The notes: a model not told the origin generated them from the sequence alone. DNA of 64,000 nt from Saprospiraceae bacterium (GCA_016714985.1 JADKBS010000012.1:198452-262451), one strand, 5' to 3'; numbered from the stretch's first letter, positions 25,725-36,889 are shown. Made by a program: numbers and translations.

Positions 25725-28700
25725 ATGTTGAAGAAAACGACCATCCTTGCCTTGGCCCTGTTGGCCATCCTCACCACCGCTTTCTCCCAAAAAGTTAATG
25801 TCGAACAACTAAAGGCCATCAAGACCCGCAACATCGGCCCGGCGGGCATGAGCGGGCGGGTGACGGCCATTGACGCCGTGGTGTCCGACCCTGACATCAT
25901 CTACGCAGGCACGGCGAGCGGCGGTGTGTGGAAGAGCGTGAGCGGAGGCACCAACTGGCAGCCCATCTTCGATAAAATGCCCGTGCAGGCCATCGGTGCA
26001 GTGAAAATCAACCAGCGCAACCCTTCTGAAATATGGGTGGGCACCGGCGAGGGCAATCCCCGCAACTCGCAGAACAGCGGCGAGGGAATTTATAAATCCC
26101 TCGACGGCGGGGTGACCTGGAAGTGCATGGGCCTGGAGAAGACCAAAACCATCCACCGTATCATCATCCACCGGGACGACCCCAATACCGTCTTCGTGGC
26201 AGCGCACGGCTCCAGCTATGGCCCCACCGACGACAGGGGCGTTTACAAGACCACCGATGGCGGCAAAACTTGGCGCAAAGTGCTGTTCGTCAACAACTTG
26301 ACAGGCTGCGCCGAACTCGTCACCGACCCCACCAACCCGAACAAGCTCATCGCTGCTATGTGGGAATACGAGCGCAAGCCTTGGTTCTTCAACTCCGGTG
26401 GCACGGGCAGTGGCCTCTACGTTAGCCACGATGGCGGCGAGACCTGGGAGCGCCGCTCCAGCAAGGACGGCCTGCCAGAGGGCAACCTTGGCCGCATGGG
26501 CCTCGCCATTGCGCCCAGCAGCCCGAACATCGTTTATGCCCTCATTGAGGCAAAAGAAAACGCCCTCTACAAAAGCAATGACGGCGGCGGGAAATGGCAA
26601 AAAATGGTGAGTGCCGACACCGAGAGTGGCAACGTCAGCAACCGCCCGTTTTATTTCTTCGAAATCTATGTGGACCCCAAGAACGAGAACAGAATCTACA
26701 GTCTCTGGACTTTCCTCAGCATCAGCGAGGACGGCGGCAAGTCGTTCCGGGAACTGGCCGGCTGGAAAATCCACCTCGACCACCACGCATTTTGGATAAA
26801 CCCCAACGACCCGTCCCACCTCCTCGATGGCAACGATGGCGGCCTGAACATCAGCCACGACTACGGCAAAACCTGGCGCTTTGCCGACAACCTGCCCGTC
26901 GGCCAGTTTTACCATGTGAGCTACGACATGAGCGTGCCTTACCGAATCGCAGGAGGCATGCAGGACAACGGTTCTTGGGTTGGCCCATCGGCGGTCTGGC
27001 GGTCTGGCGGCATCCGCAACACGGACTGGCAGGAGGTCTATTTTGGCGACGGCTTCGACGTGGGCATCCAACCCGACAATGGGCGCTATTGCTATGCCAT
27101 GGCGCAAGGCGGCTACCTTGGCTATGTGGACATGCTAACGGGCCATACGCAAGGCATCAAGCCTGTACACCCTGATGGCAAGACAAAACTGCGCTTCCAT
27201 TGGAATTCGGGCTTCGCCCAAAACCCCTTCCAAAACCGGGGGATTTACTACGGCAGCCAGTTCCTGCACAAGAGCATGGACAGCGGCCAGACCTGGGAAA
27301 TCATCAGCCCCGACCTGACCACCAACGACACCTCCAAGCTGCACCAGGACAAGACGGGTGGCCTAACCCCTGATGCGACCGGGGCGGAGAACCATTGCAC
27401 CATCCTTGCGATTGCGCCCAGCACGGTGGACGAAAAGGTCATTTGGATTGGCACCGATGATGGCAATGTGCAACTCACCCGTGACGGGGGCAAGACCTGG
27501 ACGAATTGCTCCGCAAAATTGCCGGCGGTGAAACCCGGCTCGTGGGTGCCCTATATCGAAGCGGGCAAACGGGCAGGCGAGGCATTCGTCATCGTCAACG
27601 ATTACCGCAGGAACGACTGGCGGCCCATGGCTTTTTTCACCAAGGACTATGGCGCCACCTGGACTCGCCTCGTGGACGAAAAGCAGGTGCAAGGCCATGC
27701 CCTTTGCATCGTGCAAGACCCCGAAGCGGACAACCTGCTCTTCCTCGGCACGGACTATGGCCTTTGGTTCAGCCTCGATTTTGGCAAAAATTGGAACAAA
27801 TGGTCGAATGACTTCCCCTCTGTTTCCACCATGGATTTGAAGATTCACCCACGGGAGCACGACCTTATCATCGGCACGTTTGGCCGGGCATTTTGGGTGC
27901 TGGACGATATTCGGCCCCTTCGGGAAATGGCCCGCAGCCAAGGCAAGGTGCTGGAGCAACCCTTCAAAGTATTCCCTGCCCCAGATGCCTACCTGGCCGA
28001 ATTCCGCAGCTACGAAGGCGTCCGTTTCGATGGCGATGCCGTCTTCAATGGCACCAACCGCAGCCCATCGGCCATGCTCACGTTTTGGGCGAAGCCAAGC
28101 CTTTTAAGGAGGAAAAAAAGGAAACTGCTAAAGACGAGAAGAAAGAAGACAAGAAAGAGGAGAAAAAGGACGACGGCAAGCTCCGCATCCAAGTTGTTGA
28201 CAGTCAAGGCGATACGGTACGGGCCTTCAGCGTGAAACCCGATTCCTGCATGAACCGCATCAATTGGAATTTGGAAATGGACGGGGTGCGCTATCCCAGC
28301 CGCAACAAGCCAAAACCAGAAGAGGATAAGCCTTATGGAAATGCCGTTTTGCCCGGTAAATACAAACTGCTGTTCAAGTGGAAAGGCCATGTTGACAGCA
28401 CCTTTGTCACCGTACATGCCGACCCTCGCATGAACATTACGATGGAGGCCCGCAAGTCGCAAATGGCTGCCCAAAAGGATTTTGAGAAGACCATCAAAGC
28501 TGCCACGGACGCCTTCGACCGATTGCAAGAGGCCAAGCAGTCCATCAAATTGGTGAACGAAGCCCTCGTGAACGCCCCCGACAGCTTGAAGAAGGACATT
28601 GCGAAGCAGGGCCAGGCCATGACGGACAGCATCGCCTTGCTCGAAAAACTGTTCATGCAGCCAGAAGGGCAAAAGGGAATTACCGACGAGGCGGACGATA

Positions 28701-28921
28701 TTCAGAATGCCCTTTACACGGCCAGCGGCCATATCGGTGCATCGGACGGCGCACCCAATGCAGCGGCACGTGTTTACCTCGAAAAATCCAAGCGGTTGCT
28801 GGCCCAGGCAATTGAGCGGATAAACAAGTTTACCGAAGGGGATTTTGCCAAGTACCGGGAGAAGGTGGAAGCAGCGCAGTCGCCTTTGTTCAAAAAATGG
28901 GAGCGGCTGAAGGTGGATTGA
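25725..28921 (+). CDS. Sortilin/VPS10-like BNR-repeat secreted protein (frameshift near 28090)
   Basis: A signal peptide (MLKKTTILALALLAILTTAFSQ) is followed by at least ten BNR/Asp-box repeats such as SxDGGxTW: VYKTTDGGKTW, LYVSHDGGETW, LYKSNDGGGKW, VQLTRDGGKTW. They make a sortilin-type ten-bladed propeller as in Bacteroidota glycosyl-hydrolase-like BNR proteins. The frame breaks at GTTTTGGG near 28090. The other frame continues with a Lys/Glu-rich linker and a C-terminal domain (KLRIQVVDSQGDTVRAF...INWNLEMDG) to 28921. Total length is about 1065 residues. Such proteins are often surface-attached. A -7-like TACCTTCG lies at 25696. Confidence 0.82.
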
Positions 28922-29029
28922 ACATTTCGTGGAAGGTCTTTGAAAGGGGGCGCTTGGCAGAAGTTAGGAGGTAACTTCATGTTTGATATGGTCAATTTAA
29001 GGGCTAAACCTTGTTGATCTCTATCATAT

Positions 29030-29205
29030 TGTAACCCCTCGTTTTAACGAGGGGTTTGGCAAAACCATTACACACATCTATCTTCTTTACAAAACATCCA
29101 CATCTACGGTGATGCTTATGTTTTGTAAAGAAGATAGATGTGGTCACAACGTTGTTTCCCCCGGTTGAAACCGGGGGTTACAAAGCCTGTCCCGATTTTT
29201 CGGGA
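29030..29205. repeat. Cluster of four palindromes around a 24-bp perfect inverted repeat
   Basis: From left to right: AACCCCTCG/CGAGGGGTT (about 29030-29053), the large hairpin with arms 29074-29097 and 29118-29141 (perfect 24 bp, 20-nt loop), CCCCCGG/CCGGGGG (29155-29175), and TCCCGATTTTTCGGGA (29190-29205). The outer two both read AACCCC...GGGGTT. The words ATCTATC/GATAGAT recur near three of them. This is REP- or BIME-like architecture. Confidence 0.85.
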
Positions 29206-29301
29206 ATGATAGATGTTGTTAGCTCGTAATTAGAAATTTATGGATTACTATTTTTTGTTGTAGCGTAGCTTAGTAGTTCAACGGGCAAATAATATCTTAT
29301 C

Positions 29302-29422
29302 GTAACTACTTAGGGTTGTTTTGGAAAAAATTGAAAATTTTTCCCAAAAAAAACCCAAAATGTGTGAGGAGAAAGAAAAAATTTATTTTTCTTTCTCCTC
29401 ACACACCCTCCGAAGCAGTTAC
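29302..29422. mobile_element. MITE-like hairpin element, copy 3
   Basis: The element starts GTAACTACTTAGGG and ends CCCTCCGAAGCAGTTAC, imperfect inverted ends. It contains both internal hairpins: GGGTTGTTTTGGAAAAAATT against AATTTTTCCCAAAAAAAACCC, then GTGTGAGGAGAAAGAAAAA against its complement (29362-29404). Compensated changes in the second stem (GTGTGAGGAGAAAG here versus GTGGGAGGAGTGAG in copy 1) show the pairing is kept. No matching target duplication is seen. Confidence 0.85.
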
Positions 29423-29839
29423 AAAATAAGCTTATATTACGAAATTAGAAATTCAGGTTCATCGCATTGATTTTCAATATGTTATCTCAATTTTTCAATT
29501 TTAATTGATTTCCAATTTCTACTTTCAAGACCATACAACTTATGTTTTAAAAATTCTACTTGATTTAATTAGTTTTCTAAATTTTAGAAATGAACCAATT
29601 TACCAAAGTTAGAAAATGCTGAGAATACTCACCGTTTCAACCGACCTCAATTTTTGTCTTTTTCGGTATTACCTTGCTGCGCAATTCACCCAGAAAAGAA
29701 AGCCTGTTCGATGCAAACAAGAAACAATCCCCGAAAATCGCCGTAAGCAGGAATTAGCTAAAAACATGTTCTTACCTGATTAGAGATCAAAGCTTATAGT
29801 TCGAGGCTTGTCCGTTCCAACGGCCTAAATTTCAGACAA

Positions 29840-32080
29840 ATGGTTTTTAAAACTTGGTATTTTCCCCTGTGCATATTCCTCTTTTTCCAAGCCTGCAAGC
29901 CAGAAAATGAGCCGAAAAACGATGGCTCAACCACCAATTACTATATTCCGGCAGGCATGACGGGCCACCAGCGAATGATCGCCATCTTGGACAGCATTGC
30001 GCAGGCCGCAAGCCCGGAGCATTGCTACAACCTGAACGCAAAGAAGGCGGAGTTGATTCTCCAACAGATAAAGGGCTTGCCGCCTGAGCAGCAGCCGCTT
30101 GCGAAGTTCAAGTATGCCGAGCAATTGCTTTATGCGGGCAAAACGGAGGCGGCCATTGTCCTATTGGAAGAACTGGTGCAGCTCATCGGTGATGTATTGG
30201 ACAAGGACTCCAAGATTGTTTATGACTTCTTGGCCGTGAGCTATATCCGCCTTGGCGAGGTGCAGAATTGCGTGGAGCAAAGCGCTTCGCAATCCTGCAT
30301 CGTGCCCATTCAGGGCAATGGTGTTTACAGCTTGAAACAAGGGCCTGAGACTGCCGTGAAAATTTATGAACGCATCCTGAAGGCATTCCCTGACGACCTT
30401 CAAACCCGTTGGCTGATGAACATTGCCTATATGAACATGGGCAGGTATCCTACTGGCGTTCCAAAGGAATACCTCATCCCTGAAAACCTTTTCAAGTCAA
30501 AAGGCAGCCTCCGGTTTGAAAACATTGCCCCATCAATAGGCATGGATATCAAGGGCGTGTCCGGCGGTGTTTGCATGGAAGATTTCGACGGCGACGGCAA
30601 CCTCGATTTGCTGATGACGGCTTATATGCTGAAAGACCCTGTGCGCTTCTTCAAGAACAACGGCGACGGCACTTTCCTAGAGCGCACCCACGAGGCCAAC
30701 CTCGACGGCATCGTGAGCGGCCTCAACACCCTCCACGCCGACTACGACAACGACGGCGACCGGGATGTGGTCATCCTGCGGGGCGGTTGGCTGGCTGGCG
30801 GTACGCACCCCAATTCGTTGCTCCGCAACAACGGGGACGGAACCTTCACCGACGTGACCATCGAGTCCGGCTTGCTCTCGTTCCACCCCACACAGGCCGC
30901 CGCTTGGGCCGATTACGACGGCGACGGCTGGCTCGACCTCTACATCGCCAATGAAACGAGGCCAAACTATCCCAACCACCCCAACGAACTCTATCATAAC
31001 AATGGCATGAAGGATGGCAAGGTCACCTTCACCAATGTGGCCAAGAATTTGGGTGTTGACTTCGTTGGCTTCTACAAAGGCTGCGTCTGGGGCGATTTGA
31101 ACAACGACCGCTTGCCCGACCTCTACCTCAGTTGCCTTCAAGGCGACAACAAGCTGCTCGTGAACCGTGGCGGCAAATTCGAGGAAATCGGCGTGAAAGC
31201 TGGTGTGAACAATCCACAATCGAGCTTCCCTTGCGAGATTTTCGACTTCAACAACGACGGCCTCGACGACATCTTTGTGGTCGGCTACAGCTTCGACCCA
31301 ACCCAAGATGTTGGGGGAGATTATTTAAAAGAACTGATGGGCAAGCTGCCCGACGGCGACTGGCTCCGGCTTTACATCAACAAAGGCAACGAGTCCTTCA
31401 CCGATATTGCCCGCAACAGCGACATGAACAAGCTGACCTTCGGTATGGGCAACAATTTCGGCGACTTGGACAACGACGGCTGGCTCGATGTTTATCTCGG
31501 CACAGGCAAGCCCGACTACCGTGCGCTCGTCCCCAATCGCATGTTCCGCAATGTGGAGGGCAAACGACTGGAGGACATCACCATGAATGGCTTCGCCCAC
31601 CTGCAAAAAGGCCACGGCATCGCCTTCGGCGACCTCGACAACGACGGCGACACGGACATCTACGAGGTGATGGGCGGTGCCTACGAGGGCGACGTAGCCA
31701 ACAATATCCTCTTTGAAAATCCGGGCACGCCCGGCAACAACTGGGTGAACATCGAACTGGAAGGCAAGACCTGCAACCGGGATGCTTTTGGTTCCAAAAT
31801 AGCCGTGCATACCCTCCAAAAAGGCGGCACCAAGCGCACCATCTGGATGACCGTGAACACGGGCGGCAGCTTTGGCTCCGCCAGCCTTCGCCAAGAATTT
31901 GGCCTCGGCAAAGCCGAAAAAATAGAATCTGTGGAAGTGCATTGGGCCAAGCCGGGGCCGGAGAAGGTGGTCTATACCGATGTACCGCTCAATTCCTTCG
32001 TTAAGATTTCGGAAGCGAATCCGAAGGTGGAGGTGGTACAGCGGCAGCAGTTTCAATTTAAGGGGAAGGCGGTTAAGTAG
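29840..32080 (+). CDS. CRTAC1-like FG-GAP/ASPIC-UnbV lipoprotein with N-terminal TPRs
   Basis: A lipoprotein signal (CIFLFFQAC, Cys at about residue 19) opens the 746-residue protein. Residues about 40-200 carry TPR-like helices (LPPEQQPLAKFKYAEQLLYAGKTEAAIVLLEEL, LGEVQNCVEQ). A seven-bladed FG-GAP/VCBS propeller follows, with repeated calcium-binding DxDxDGxxD loops (EDFDGDGNLDLLM, DYDGDGWLDLYI, DLDNDGDTDIYEV). The last ~100 residues match the ASPIC/UnbV domain (NWVNIELEGKTCNRDAFGSKIAV). Such proteins are surface or outer-membrane components of unknown exact role, common in Bacteroidota and Planctomycetes. Confidence 0.88.
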   Translation: MVFKTWYFPLCIFLFFQACKPENEPKNDGSTTNYYIPAGMTGHQRMIAILDSIAQAASPEHCYNLNAKKAELILQQIKGLPPEQQPLAKFKYAEQLLYAGKTEAAIVLLEELVQLIGDVLDKDSKIVYDFLAVSYIRLGEVQNCVEQSASQSCIVPIQGNGVYSLKQGPETAVKIYERILKAFPDDLQTRWLMNIAYMNMGRYPTGVPKEYLIPENLFKSKGSLRFENIAPSIGMDIKGVSGGVCMEDFDGDGNLDLLMTAYMLKDPVRFFKNNGDGTFLERTHEANLDGIVSGLNTLHADYDNDGDRDVVILRGGWLAGGTHPNSLLRNNGDGTFTDVTIESGLLSFHPTQAAAWADYDGDGWLDLYIANETRPNYPNHPNELYHNNGMKDGKVTFTNVAKNLGVDFVGFYKGCVWGDLNNDRLPDLYLSCLQGDNKLLVNRGGKFEEIGVKAGVNNPQSSFPCEIFDFNNDGLDDIFVVGYSFDPTQDVGGDYLKELMGKLPDGDWLRLYINKGNESFTDIARNSDMNKLTFGMGNNFGDLDNDGWLDVYLGTGKPDYRALVPNRMFRNVEGKRLEDITMNGFAHLQKGHGIAFGDLDNDGDTDIYEVMGGAYEGDVANNILFENPGTPGNNWVNIELEGKTCNRDAFGSKIAVHTLQKGGTKRTIWMTVNTGGSFGSASLRQEFGLGKAEKIESVEVHWAKPGPEKVVYTDVPLNSFVKISEANPKVEVVQRQQFQFKGKAVK

Positions 32081-32107
32081 GGTGGAAACTCTGAAAACTT
32101 GGGTTTA

Positions 32108-33496
32108 TCAATGCGTACGTGCATGTTCAACCTGCGCCTTCAATTTGTCCAATGCGCTTTGCCAACCATAAACCGTAACAGCATCGTTGTAAGCGGCATC
32201 TGCTTCTGAAGTCGCATCCATGATTTGTCTTTCCCACGCATCCAACAGCGGGTCAATGTTCTCTGGTGCCAACACGGTAGTTTTGAAATGAAGCAATTTT
32301 TCGGCGTACTCCTCCTCGAAGCTGGCCCAACCCGCCGTCAACTTATCGCAGGCGGCTGAGCGCTGCATGAACTGCAAGCTGCCAAAGGGGAAAGGCTGGC
32401 AGTTGTTCCGGGTTTCTCCCCAAGCATCGGCAATGGGGATGACCGGGTTTTCATTTGAGATGATGTTCTCAAAGGCGTTGTCCATATCCCAGGGAATCAG
32501 GTGCAGGGTGCCTTCCGTAGGTTCTTCGTACCAGTAAAAATTGTGGCTGGAGCAGTTCCCTCCCCAGCAATACCAATGAAATGGGCCGTCGTCAACCCGA
32601 ATGGTACGGTCAACCACGGCATAAGCGATGATTTCGTCTATTTTCATCCAATCAGCTATGACCTGTTTCAGGTTATTTTGGGGTGCATTCGCAACCGCCT
32701 GTGCAAAGCCACGAATCCTGCTGGCCGTCGGGTTTTCGTCCTCGTTGGTTTCCAAATGGCTCAGGTAGGATTGCTCGGAAAAGGGCAGGCCGTTCATGTC
32801 CACGGGCCAGATTTCCTTGTACACATTGCCCGTGCCGTCCTCGAAATTTTGCCTTGCGAAACGACCGTCCACCTCTTCCGTAAGAGCAAACAGGCCGACG
32901 TATTGGCCATTGATGACCACCCGTGCATGAACTGACCGGGGGGCTGGTACGCCCATTGCCCGGAAGAGCCAAAATGCCAGTCGCTCCCGCATCTGGCTGT
33001 CGTCCTGGTTCATGGAGTGCAACTGGATTTTTTTCAGGCCGTAAAACTTGGCATCGGCATCCAACCAGTTCATCTTTAGCTGCATGGACAGCTTGGTGCA
33101 GACCTTGTGGCCGGATGGGTTTCCCCAGTCGGTGCCAGAAAGGCAGCCCACGAATGCCCCGATGGATCCTTTGTAGCGGATGCCGATGGGGCTGATTGTT
33201 TCCCCATCAAAAGTCAACGAGCCTGCCACATATTCCTCTGCGGCAGGGTCGTCGTTCAACTTTTTAAAATGGAAGGCGGGTAGGTTTATTTCAAAAGTAT
33301 GGAGCTGGTTTTGGTCGAAAATAAACTCAGCACCTTTAGTCAAGTATTGTTCGTTTCCAGTTGGCACGATGGTGTCCACTGCATTTTCCTGCGTTATTGT
33401 GGGCGGACCAGGCTTTACATCCGGGTCTTTTTTGCAGGACACGATATGCAGCGTAGCCACAACAAATAGTATTGTTTTGAGCTTCAAGTGCAACAT
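32108..33496 (-). CDS. CotH-family lipoprotein
   Basis: The 462-residue protein has a lipobox (VATLHIVSC). The CotH kinase-like domain covers about residues 60-400: IRYKGSIGAF, KKIQLHSMNQDDSQMRERLAFWLFRAMGVPAPRSVHARV and EVDGRFARQNF. CotH proteins transfer phosphate from ATP to spore-coat or surface proteins; secreted forms are widespread in Bacteroidota. The kinase residues in the DMDN region (WDMDNAFENII) are visible and probably correspond to the metal site. It is convergent with the CRTAC1-like gene, 27 bp apart. Confidence 0.85.
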   Translation of the reverse strand: MLHLKLKTILFVVATLHIVSCKKDPDVKPGPPTITQENAVDTIVPTGNEQYLTKGAEFIFDQNQLHTFEINLPAFHFKKLNDDPAAEEYVAGSLTFDGETISPIGIRYKGSIGAFVGCLSGTDWGNPSGHKVCTKLSMQLKMNWLDADAKFYGLKKIQLHSMNQDDSQMRERLAFWLFRAMGVPAPRSVHARVVINGQYVGLFALTEEVDGRFARQNFEDGTGNVYKEIWPVDMNGLPFSEQSYLSHLETNEDENPTASRIRGFAQAVANAPQNNLKQVIADWMKIDEIIAYAVVDRTIRVDDGPFHWYCWGGNCSSHNFYWYEEPTEGTLHLIPWDMDNAFENIISNENPVIPIADAWGETRNNCQPFPFGSLQFMQRSAACDKLTAGWASFEEEYAEKLLHFKTTVLAPENIDPLLDAWERQIMDATSEADAAYNDAVTVYGWQSALDKLKAQVEHARTH

Positions 33497-33559
33497 GGAA
33501 AACGGTGGAAATGTTGATTGATAGGGTAAAGATAGGGGAATTGCCCATTTTCAATCACC

Positions 33560-35463
33560 TCACACCGTCGCCTGCACCTGCTTGATATTTTTCCAGCCAT
33601 TGTAGCCATTGTAAATATCGGTCAGGGATACGGGGATGAGCATCAGGTCGCCGAACATCTCTTGGCCGGGGAAGGGGCTGAGGTTTTTGCTCAAGTCCAC
33701 GCCCGCTTCCAAGGCATTCAGGAACCAGATTTTATCCGCCTTGAAGCCATCCACCGTGCCTGCATCTTCAACCAAGGTCTCATAAGTTGGCGGTGAGTTT
33801 GAAAGGGGCCGAGCGATTCGTAGGCCCAATAGGTGTACACTGTCTTCCAGCGGGCAGGTATGAGGGCTTGGTAAAAGAAAGTTTTAAACACCGGAGCAGC
33901 TTGGGAAGTGAGGTCAGGTGTCGTATTTGGCTCCCACGACCATTGGTGCTGGGAAGCATTTCCAGCGAATTCCAACATACCCCAATCTTGCAGGATGGCG
34001 GTTTGGTAATTTCCGTTGGCAGTATTGGCATTGTCGAACAAACTGGTCAAGGTATCGGAAATCTTGCCCAATGCAACCTGGAGGGCATAACCAGGTGGGT
34101 TGTGCTGTCCTGAATTTTCCAGAACGGACAGACCCGTGGACAGTCCCGAAGAAATTAACGTGACAATCCAGTTAGCAGGTGGTGGCAGCACGTTGTCTAT
34201 GGCACCCAATACGCCAAAAAACATACCGCTCAGGATTAGGCTTACCGTTGTATCCTTATTGTCACTAACGGAAAGCCCGACGTTATCCCCAACACTGTTC
34301 AACAAATTGGAGTTGTTGATGGCAACGTCTTGCGTCAGGGTATTGATGTTGACGAAAAGCTTATTGATGCTCGTCACGTATTCCAGCTCTGTCATTATCT
34401 GTTGTCGGATGCTCTTCCAATTGTCAGCGTTTTGAATCCCTGCGGGCATTTTCATGTCATGAATGTCCTGCCGCCAATCAGAAAAACTGTTGTCCAGGTT
34501 GGTGTAGGCGCTGCGAATACCACCTTTTCCTGTTTGATTGACTTTGGCGGAAATGGCATTGTAACCAATCTCTTCATCGCTGTTCATGGGGGGCCAAGGA
34601 GTAGGAGCGTTGTCCACCAAGCCCGTTTGGAGGCATTGCAGCACATAAGAATTGTAGGGGAAATTGGGCGAGGTCATGCTATTGCCGGAATAGTACAACA
34701 TACCCAAAAACTGGGTCGGGTTGCCAATAGCCCTGGAAGAAAAGGTGGCAGGTGAAACAGATTTCATTTCTTTCCATGCCAGTCCCGGCAGTTTCCTGAA
34801 AATCATTGAGCCAATGGTGGCCCAAGCCGTGCCATCCGATGCTGCGCCAATCCAGTTGGGCGGGGTATGGCCAAAATTATTGTCCTGCTGCCAACTATTT
34901 CCATCGAAATAGATGACTTCGTTTCCATTTTGGCCATCGGCCAAGGCATAGGCAAAACTGGCATTGCCCACACTTAATTGTGTAATATTGTACCCACCAT
35001 TGTTGATTTGGGCCCAACTATTAGAGGCAACATCATAGCTGTTTAAATTGCCATTGGTGTCGGTGGCCCAAAGCAATCCATCCTTGGTGGCGGAAATACA
35101 AACGGCTGTGATTTCTTTTCCGATGTCAGGCAACACAGTGTCGTTACCGTTCCCATCCACGGCAACAACTAGACCCTGGCTTTGGTCAAGGATGTAAACT
35201 AAATTGGCGCTGACAGCAGCTATCTGCCAGACTTCGTAGGCTGCTATGAAATGCGACCAAGCTTTGTTCGCTTGCGAGTAAGCATACAAACCTGTACTTC
35301 CCCCCACGAAAATGCTACCATCATCGGCCATGCCGATGCAACGCTGGTTCAACATCGCATCCAAAGGTGGTGGGGGAGGGGAGGTCCAAACTGTACCGAG
35401 GGTGATGCCCGTAGGCAAAGGCATGGCAGGCGGAGCCGGCGTAAATTGCTGGGTGTTCGACAT
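33560..35463 (-). CDS. Tectonin-type beta-propeller protein with C-terminal helical domain (frameshift near 33803)
   Basis: The N-terminal ~270 residues have five or six propeller blades with the pattern IGMADDGSIFVGGSTGLYAYSQANKAWSH, VCISATKDGLLWATDTNGNLNSYD and ASDGTAWATIGSMIFRKLPGLAWKEM, like tectonin/lectin propellers. No classical signal peptide is seen (MSNTQQFTPAPPAMPLPTG is Pro-rich). A helical domain follows (about 290-540) with a stretch PPPANWIVTLISSGLSTGLSVLE. The frame is lost at CCCCTTT near 33803 and resumes at SPPTYETLVED to end at 33560. The function is unknown; a role in recognition of carbohydrates or a toxin-like structure is possible. Confidence 0.72.
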
Positions 35464-35600
35464 TGTTTTCATTTGATTTTAATGGCTGATTGCTTTGAAT
35501 GGCAATAAGTCACCGGTTCAAACCAAGCAGCCGGATTTTGGGCAAAGTTGAAAATAATCGCTTAAAAACGAATGGAGAAAATAGGGAAGATTTAAAAAAC

Positions 35601-35984
35601 TTATTGCACCATTTGCTCGAACAACCGTTCCAGCGTCCCCATCGGGTCGGCACACAGCCCCGGATGCACTTTCGAGGCTTGAATGACGGTACTGCGCTGT
35701 GCCGTCAGCCAACGGAAGCGGCCAGCGGCATCCAATAGGGCGATAGGCCCAGCGGTTGGGTCGGCGGCGGCGATGCGGGCCAGGGCGTTGAGGTGGGACT
35801 TGACTTCTTCCAATTCGCATTCCGGGAAAATGGCCCGCAGCCGCTCTTCCTTCACTTCGTAAAGCACATGCAGGAAGTTCCGCTTTTTGCAGAGCAAAAT
35901 CACCCCCACGTTCAGGAACTCCTCCCGCTCCACCCGTGGCACCAGCCGGATGACGGCGTATTCAAACAGTTCCCTTTCTTGCAT
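35601..35984 (-). CDS. DUF3037 family protein
   Basis: The 127-residue protein starts MQERELFEYAVIRLVPRVEREEFLNVGVILLCKKRNFL, the DUF3037 signature. The function of the family is not known. Its start overlaps the end of the HipA-like gene by 23 bp, so the two are translated as a unit. Linkage of DUF3037 with a HipA-like kinase is frequent in bacteria and hints at a joint role. Confidence 0.9.
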   Translation of the reverse strand: MQERELFEYAVIRLVPRVEREEFLNVGVILLCKKRNFLHVLYEVKEERLRAIFPECELEEVKSHLNALARIAAADPTAGPIALLDAAGRFRWLTAQRSTVIQASKVHPGLCADPMGTLERLFEQMVQ

Positions 35985-36750
35985 CTTTGGCTGTGTTTAA
36001 AAAGGTGGAAGATGCGGCGGTGCGTTGGGTTAAAAACGCTTGATAAACCCTGCGCATTTCGTCGGGCGTGCCATGCCCATTGAGCCAATCATCGGGGATG
36101 CTGGCGAGTATGGTAGCGATTAATTCAGGCGTAATTATTTTGGTCAAAACGGCATTGGCTTCGTCCAATTTACTGGCTTGCGACAGCAGCACATGCGTCT
36201 TTATATTGGCGAAGGCCGACTGCGATTGTTGCTCCCAATTGTCCCAAGAATGGTGGAAATAAAGGCAAGCCCCGTAGTCTATCATCCAAAGCTCCCGGTT
36301 CCAGGTGAGCATGTTGGTGTTCTTGACCGTGCGGTCAACATTGGTGAGCAGCGCATCCAACCAGACGATTTTGGAGGCCGTCAGCGGCGCTACTTGGTTC
36401 ACCACAGGATCGTAGCTGATGGCGCCGGAGAGGTAATGGACGCCAAGGTTCGTGCCCGTGCTGAACTTGAGCAGGTCTTGGATTTCCTCGTCCGGCTCGG
36501 TGCGGCCAAACGATTCGTCGAGGTCAGCCAGCACCAGTTCCGGCACTTTCAGGCCAGCCGCACGGGCCAGTTCTGCCCCAATCAAATCGGCGATAAGCGC
36601 CTTCGTTCCTTGCCCCGCCCCCCTAAACTTTGCCACGTACAGGAAATCATCGTCCGCCTCGACGATTGCAGGCAGCGAACCACCTTCCCGCAGGGGCGTC
36701 ACGTAGCGGATGATGTTTACTTTGCGAATGTCGGGCGGCTGATAAGGCAT
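35962..36750 (-). CDS. HipA-like kinase-fold protein
   Basis: The 262-residue product starts MPYQPPDIRKVNIIRYV; the longer frame adds an unconserved leader. The HipA-type kinase features are FLYVAKFRGAGQGTKALIADLIG (ATP-binding strand with Lys), LDALLTNVDRTVKNTNML (catalytic Asp and metal Asn) and MIDYGACLYFHHSW (D-Y-G in place of D-F-G). HipA proteins phosphorylate tRNA synthetases in toxin-antitoxin pairs, but this shorter form lacks an HTH antitoxin partner. It is paired with DUF3037 instead. It may be a housekeeping or defence kinase. Confidence 0.85.
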   Translation of the reverse strand: MPYQPPDIRKVNIIRYVTPLREGGSLPAIVEADDDFLYVAKFRGAGQGTKALIADLIGAELARAAGLKVPELVLADLDESFGRTEPDEEIQDLLKFSTGTNLGVHYLSGAISYDPVVNQVAPLTASKIVWLDALLTNVDRTVKNTNMLTWNRELWMIDYGACLYFHHSWDNWEQQSQSAFANIKTHVLLSQASKLDEANAVLTKIITPELIATILASIPDDWLNGHGTPDEMRRVYQAFLTQRTAASSTFLNTAKDARKGTV

Positions 36751-36889
36751 TGGATGAATTTGTGAGGGCGAAGGTAGGGAATGGGCGCAAGTCAACAGCC
36801 AGAAACCATTTTTTAGGTGGGTACTGCTTACTAAACATTGAACATTCCTAAAAAAAAACTTTCAGATTTCGGGGTAAAATACAACCATC

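Larger units (their letters stand above)
28922..29839. other. Gene-free stretch rich in palindromes, with one MITE-like copy
   Basis: The stretch has no credible gene. It holds several palindromes (29030-29053, 29074-29141, 29155-29178, 29190-29205), the MITE-like copy at 29302-29422 and an AT-rich leader before the CRTAC1-like gene. Confidence 0.75.

Noticed and set aside
25809..27107. A 432-residue gene on the minus strand
   Set aside because: It lies entirely antisense to the BNR-repeat gene, whose Asp-box repeats are unmistakable; long mirror frames are expected in this high-GC coding pattern.
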